Shown: positions 58,272 to 64,000 of the stretch, one piece after another
Layout: the number at the start of each line of letters is the position of its first letter
Position numbering within the stretch: position 1 is the stretch's first letter
Assembly: GCA_028622995.1 (NCBI GenBank)
Contig: JAJQJQ010000006.1
Span: 6,324,001 to 6,388,000 of the forward strand
Direction: 5' to 3'
DNA: 64,000 nucleotides
Origin: Panagrolaimus kolymaensis
Lineage: Eukaryota > Nematoda > Chromadorea > Rhabditida > Panagrolaimidae
Position numbers and translations under genes: made by a program
Notes under the pieces: model-generated
The model's database searches: none
Told to the model about the DNA's origin: nothing
What the model saw: the letters and a program-made list of their open reading frames with translations, nothing else

Positions 58272-61200
58272 GTTTTACACTGAAGAAGTAAATAATATAT
58301 TGTTTACAATATTTCGGGGACCCTGAAATAGATTTTAATTTTCATAAATGGATATATATAAATAAACACAATTAATACATTTGAAACTTTAGCATCTGGT
58401 GAAGTTTCATAACGCGGAAATACAAATGCAAAAAAGATTTTGAAAAGCTCAAATTTATTTTTTGCATAATAAATTTTGGCTAGTAAGTCTTAGAGCTAAA
58501 CACAGGGGTGAAAGTGTGAATCAACTATAATAAATTAATTCATGAAATAATAAACTCAATCGAGAAAAAATTAATATTCAAAGTAATTAGCTACTGTAAG
58601 TTAGTTATGCAACGAAGCTTAAAATTAAGGTCATAAAAAAGAAAGTAGGTTAAGGTAAGATTATTTTTACTGTAAAAAAATACAAACAACAATACAGAAA
58701 TATAATAATCACTAGTTTACATTGTCGAAACTGTAAAATTGTTAGGGAGCTTATGGAACTACCTTTAGCATAACTCCAAATCAACTTCTTTTTAGTTTTC
58801 GTCAAAAAGCTTTAACTCGTGAAAAAATTAACTAAAAAATAACTTCAAAAGAGCAACAATTTGGTTGCAACACTTTTAAATGAAAAAACATGAGAAGTCA
58901 AATAATAAAAAAAAGTGGTAACTTTGAAGTTTTTGAGGGCTCTTTTTATTAATATGTCAAAAAATCCTCTCAAATCTTGTGCTTCTATGACGCCGCCTTT
59001 TTAGCAGATGTTTATATCTCTCTCAAAGTTTCTATCAAATTTCTTAAAAAAATTCACCTGGTTAAAGGTTTAATAATATTAATGATTTTATTTTGACTTC
59101 ACTCACGTCCAGCAAGTTGCACGTGAGAGAAAGAGAGATATATCAACGTCAAAGATCTCAGAAATTTAGCTATAGCTAGCTAGTAGATTTTTTTCCAAAA
59201 GGCGGGGGATTCGCTGCTGCTGCTTCTGCCTGCTACTGAATGAAAGGTATCCAAAAATGAAGACGTAATTTAATAATTTATTATTAAAATTACGTATTTT
59301 TTTCAAATGGAAAGGTCAAAAGTGAAAAGTACAAGGAAACTAAAAGAAAATGTTTAAAGGTTGAATGAAATATGCTTGAAAGCATAGGAGGAAAATGTTG
59401 CAGAAAAAAAAGAACTTTCTGTGAAGCATAATTTCAAATTGAAAAATGGAAAGAGTTGCAGGTTTTAGAGAAGGCCTTTCTTTTATTTAAATTTTGAATT
59501 TTAGAAGGGCGTAAATTAATTCATGTGCAGGTTATCTATTTTTGTCATATTTTTGGAGGATTAGTTATTACCAAAAATGGCAACAACGATAAAAGGTAAA
59601 GGTAAAAGTTCGCCTTGCCATAATTTTTTTAAAGAAAAACAAATAAAAAATTTAAATTAACTATGGTTGCAAGTAAAATTGCAATTTCTGAGATAAATAT
59701 AATGTTTGGTTTAAATAAATATATTAATCTTAAATGTTTGATGTAGGCTATCAAAAATTGTGCAAAAGTTTAATACCAAAGTTTCCAACAACAAAAAAGG
59801 CTCAAATCGCTAAAAGTTAAGGGTTTTCAAAACATGATTCATCGTAATTTTGTTTTTGATCAACAGCCTTTCAAAGCCTTCCTTTTATTTGACTTTAAGA
59901 AAAAAATTTTAAACAAAGTATCTCATTTTTATATGAGCTCTCCTTCGTTACTGTACCACCCATCTATCTCATAAATAGTATATTTCTATTTATAAAAACA
60001 AAATTTATTAAACTCGTGAAAGCTTTAACCAAAAATAAAAAAGCAAATGTAAAAATTTTCCAAAAATAGTAATTTTTCCTTATAATTTAAATTTCCACTC
60101 AAAAAAGATTGGTTTAAATAGTGTCCTTTTAAAGGAATAATAATAACACCATTCCAAAACAAAACAAAAAAGAGATAATAAAATTCTGAATATTATTTCA
60201 AACTTTTTATAACTACTACGAGGCAGCACACCTCCTACCTTTGCCTCTCTTCTGGATAATATCATCATGTCTTTTTTTTTATTTTGCACCCAGCTTTTAT
60301 ATGTGGCAAAAGAAAAAAAGTGAGATGGCGGTTTTAATTAATATTCCACAAACATTCATTAATTCATTTTTTGACTTTTTTAATTTTTAATTTTTGCAAA
60401 AAATCCTTTTTGTTATTTACAATTTTTTGTTTGTTTGATAATCAGATTTCTTATTTTTAAATGATTTCATAATTTAAAAAGTAATTACTGTAAAATGTTT
60501 GATGGAGCTAAAAGTGATCATCTTGTCCATTTTTGTTTTAATTCAAAGGACTAACGCCGTTTTCAATAATGTGTTAAGTTGAATCATGTTTTTTAGTTAA
60601 AAGTATTTGGCTTCAATTTCATTTTGAAACACCCAAAGTCATATAAAGTTGTGACATTAATGTATTTAACTCTAATCTTTCTCTTACTCTATCCGTTTTT
60701 ATTCCAAATAAACTCGATTTCTCTATATACCAGGAGGATTTCATGTTACTGGAAAGTTACATTTATGGTACAGTTGCAAAAAAAATCTGAACAAGGATAT
60801 GATCATTTCATCTTGCATCCCAGATGCTTTAATATATGCTTATATGTAATGAAATGACCTTTTAGGGAAGTTTTAAAATCGGTATTAAAAATAAATTTTA
60901 TATATAAAATCAAAATTACTAAAATCTCTAATTTATGGTAAAAAATTTGGTTCACAAGAATTTTATTTGTTTCTAAGCTTTATTATCTTTCTTGATTCTT
61001 GATCGACGAGCCATATACTTTTACAAGCATCTTTTAGAAAGGTTTTTGTCAAGATACGGTGTTTTGGAATTTATAATAACGAGAAGCTAAAAAACGGGAT
61101 TATAAATTATTGTTTCTGGAAAAGCTTGCATAAAATTTTTAATGTGGCGACTAATTTTTGATATTTCCTTATTCATTTTTTGCATTTTTTGTTTCGTCAA

Positions 61201-64000
61201 AAAAATTTTGCAAGTTTTATTATTTTATTAAAGTTTAAAAAAACAGATGCATTAAAGCAAAATTTTAAATGCCATATAATACTAATAATGAGATTTCACT
61301 CCAAAAATCACACATCATCATCACATCACATTCATGAAGTCACAGAACAATAATGGAGGTTGCTGTTTTGCGACTGTAATAATAAAGAATGACCTGAGTA
61401 ATTGCGTCATCCAATTTTCTGTGGAAAAAAAAACGGCGGTGGCGGCGGTGATCATGAATAAAATGAAAAAGTGTGACGGAATGGAACAAGTGTTTTCCAA
61501 TTTTGTTATGACTGACTTTTAGTTAAATCTCGAGAATTTAGTTTTTTGTTTCTTCTCGAACGACGTCTTCGGTGGAGGTGGCGTCGGCATTTTTGTTTCA
61601 TTTATCTCTTTCGTCAGTGGGGTGCCAAAGATTGAGTGTTTTTGCAACATAGTTTCAATGAAGCTTTTTCATTTTCTTGTTTTCGTCAATGTCATTCAAA
61701 AATTTTTTTTTCTTGAAAGCTGAAAAAAATATATATAAAGCAGGTGATATTTTTTTAAAGTTTAAAGCGAGATGATGAGATTACTGTATTTCCATAGTGT
61801 TGGCAGCGGCACACTTTTTTTACTTCAATTTTTTTTTATAATCTGTGATTCAGCGTTGTTGTTTACGAGAGAAGCAGGCGACATCAAAGTTTTTGTAGTT
61901 TAAAAAGCATATTAACCATTTAAATTAGAAAAAAAAAACATATGATTTGATAATAATAAAAAGTTAATTAACTATAGAAAATTGGTGGGTCAAACAATTA
62001 TTTACTTTTTAATCACAAATTTTTTTGATCGTTGACTTTAATGCTTCAGAATTTTTAATGGATTTAAAAACGTTTTGACTAGCACGCTATATTATTATTC
62101 ATCTTAAAAGTGCGTCAAATATGTGTGAATGAAATTCGAGGTGGACAAAAACTTTGATAGTTAGTTAAAAAAAATCAAAAATAATTTTCCTTTTATAAAA
62201 AACGATTTTTTAAGGCTACAGTACTTTTCCATTTTTACTTCTTTTTTGAACCTAATTTATTTTTTCTTATTTTTACCAACAAAAAAAATCGAGAAAAAGT
62301 GACAAAAACTAATAAAACCTCATTTTATTAACAGCAGTAGCCAGCAAAAAAAAAGGGAAGACACAACAAAACAACCTCATTGCCACTTGAAAAGCAATTT
62401 TTGTCAAAAAGAAAAAATGATGATGATTTTCATCGTCGTTTTTGTTCGCGGCAGATACATACACGAGAAATAAATAAATGAGAATAAATGAATGAGAAAC
62501 ACATTCACTTGAGTGCTTCATTTTTCATCTTCATTTTTTTCTTTTCTTTCTTATTTTTTTTTAAACGACATCCTTTTATGAGTTTTTATTATTATTGAAA
62601 ACATTGAAGGCATCAGCAACGATGACAGCGGCGAAGATGACAAAACAAAATCTTTTTTTCTGTAGGTCCATTGTTTGTTATTAACACGCTTTTTTCAATC
62701 ATAGGAAAAAAATTCGTTTTTTTCGCTACCGTAATTCTTCACGTTTTTTTCTTCATTTTAATTTTGTCTATTCCTTTTTTTGTCAGTCATTTTTGATGTG
62801 CAAAGTAAAAAAAAAATGAAGGCACACCCAATTACGGTAGTAAAAGAAGATGCAAGTAGCAGCAGGAGCAAGAGCGAGAGTGGGAGCAAATCAGACTCAA
62901 GTGTTTCCCACTTGAAGATGACCAGGGCAATCGCTTGCTTTTTCTTCATTGAATGATGAACTCGTTTTCCGGAGAAATTGTATGAAAACATCTGCTGCAT
63001 CATCTTCCGTTCGTTTTTTTTGGAACATGATTTTTTGAAGTTGTTTCAAAAGTGTTCCAAAGCTTTTCTTTAATTGAATTATCGTCTTTTTAGAGTATAT
63101 AAAAAAAGATATGTCAGATTTATTTAGAATCAAATTAACAACTTCAAGCTTACTATTTTTTAGAAAAAAACTTTGATTTAAGCATTCTTTTTCGTTTTTA
63201 GTAAAAGTGATGATGAGGAGCCATTATAAAAGAATAATCTTGGCAACTCACTAATACATCTTTTTTAATTATTTCAAACTTTCCCTCTCTAAAATATAAT
63301 TCCATTATCGTTCTCGATTCTATTCTCGTCCTCGACATGCCGAAAAGAGATCACTTTTTTGTTTAAAAGCTCGAGAGTAAGTGCTTGATTCAAAGTATGC
63401 CGATTAGCAATGAACCGATAATTGAGTCTCCATTCCTCCACTCTTGAAAGCAAAACCAACTTTTTGTTCCTTTGTAATCAAATCTTCCATATCCCCTCTC
63501 TTTTTTTGTTTTCTTTTTTTTTATCTGAGGTCAAACATAATGCTTGAAATTCTTGATTCTTGAGTTTTTCTCCCAAAAATATTTGTAATTGTTTTTTCTT
63601 CTTCTCCCGTGTGGTTATAAAAAAGAGGAAATGCTTAAAAATGGATATAAACATAAAAAATATAATACAAATGTTTATACTGCCACTTGTTAAAAGGAAG
63701 TCAGCCATTTCCGTTCATCATCGATGAAGAAAACAAAAAAGTCATGGAATAATATTTCGCGGATTCTCTTGCGCCAGCATTAATTTTTTTACGAGGGTTG
63801 ATGTTGTTCTGCGATCGCATCCTGCTGATTGTTTTATTTGTCAAATATAACAAAAAAAAGTGTCAAATGGTTTCCAATTGAAAAGAAGAAAAAAATGCCA
63901 AAAAGTTAAGGACATTGCTTGCCATCGTCGATGGACCAAGAAACAATACATTTTGACACAAAACTGTGCAAACGAAGGAAGAGCGATCATAGTTGAATGG
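58272..64000. other. 5.7 kb stretch with no gene recognised
   Basis: AT-rich DNA upstream of the cystine-knot gene. Long T and A tracts, GATGATGA and GCGGCGGTG-type simple words and scattered short open frames occur, none with splice or family support. It may contain distal regulatory DNA for the cystine-knot gene or exons of a gene running off the window. I see no tRNA, rRNA or mobile element. Confidence 0.45.

Noticed and set aside
60960..61040. Tiny basic minus-strand frame reading MARRSRIKKDNKA
   Set aside because: Thirteen codons without support; probably chance.
1..64000. CRISPR arrays, rRNA or tRNA genes
   Set aside because: No regularly spaced repeats, conserved rRNA blocks or convincing cloverleaf with A/B boxes were found by eye.

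Overview
The window looks like nuclear DNA of a nematode. It is strongly AT-rich, with short introns (mostly 45-60 bp) that end in TTTTAG or TTTCAG. Splice acceptors lie a few bases upstream of several start codons, in the style of SL trans-splicing, and genes are closely spaced on the same strand. Protein affinities (RAB-1, RNR-2, RPL8, LIN-9, ASPP, TMEM17) are metazoan and fit nematodes best. The species cannot be named from the sequence. I resolved most genes exon by exon by matching splice phase and family similarity; none of this was checked by a database search.

Layout. 0-10.4 kb: a small hAT-type MITE, rab-1 (-), a 4.6 kb gene-free stretch, a small one-pass membrane protein (+), ribosomal protein L8 (-), and a membrane protein with two PPxY motifs (+). 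10.4-17.1 kb: a lamin-B-receptor/sterol-reductase-like protein (-), a partial copy of the C-terminal half of lin-9 (-), a lineage-specific F-box-like gene (+), and complete lin-9 (-). 17.4-19.9 kb: tmem-17 (-), a ciliary transition-zone protein with an X-box at its 5' end, and rnr-2 (-), the ribonucleotide reductase small subunit. 19.9-20.9 kb: a divergent promoter region with three E2F-like sites. 20.9-23.7 kb: a small unknown, perhaps cell-cycle, protein and RNA polymerase I subunit RPA49, possibly an operon. 26-38.6 kb: an ASPP/ape-1 gene with a 7.2 kb first intron and an alternative first exon. 38.6-46.2 kb: a gene for a tail-anchored protein, split in its coding sequence by a 5.6 kb transposon. 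46.4-50.1 kb: a class C (metabotropic-glutamate-like) GPCR. 50.5-51.6 kb: a coiled-coil protein (-). 54.4 kb: a short charged-helix protein. 55.5-58.3 kb: a secreted cystine-knot protein that resembles neurotrophins (-). 58.3-64 kb: no gene seen.

The most striking item is the transposon at 39475-45039. It is a Mutator-like element with terminal inverted repeats of about 420 and 570 bp. It encodes an apparently intact ~997-residue transposase with an N-terminal zinc-finger-like region, a MULE DDE domain and a C-terminal OTU cysteine-protease domain. Beside it, inside the inverted repeats, lies a three-exon gene for an ESCRT-III SNF7/CHMP4 (VPS32) protein lacking a central block of about 40 residues. 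The element is flanked by a 10-bp direct repeat. Removing the element plus one repeat copy joins the two flanking host reading frames in frame, which supports a real insertion and shows that the CHMP4 gene travels inside the element.

A second theme is cell-cycle control. rnr-2 (an E2F target), lin-9 (DREAM complex), E2F-like sites and an unknown divergent gene lie within 6 kb. The long gene-free stretches contain only AT-rich, CT-rich or poly-T sequence that I could not assign.
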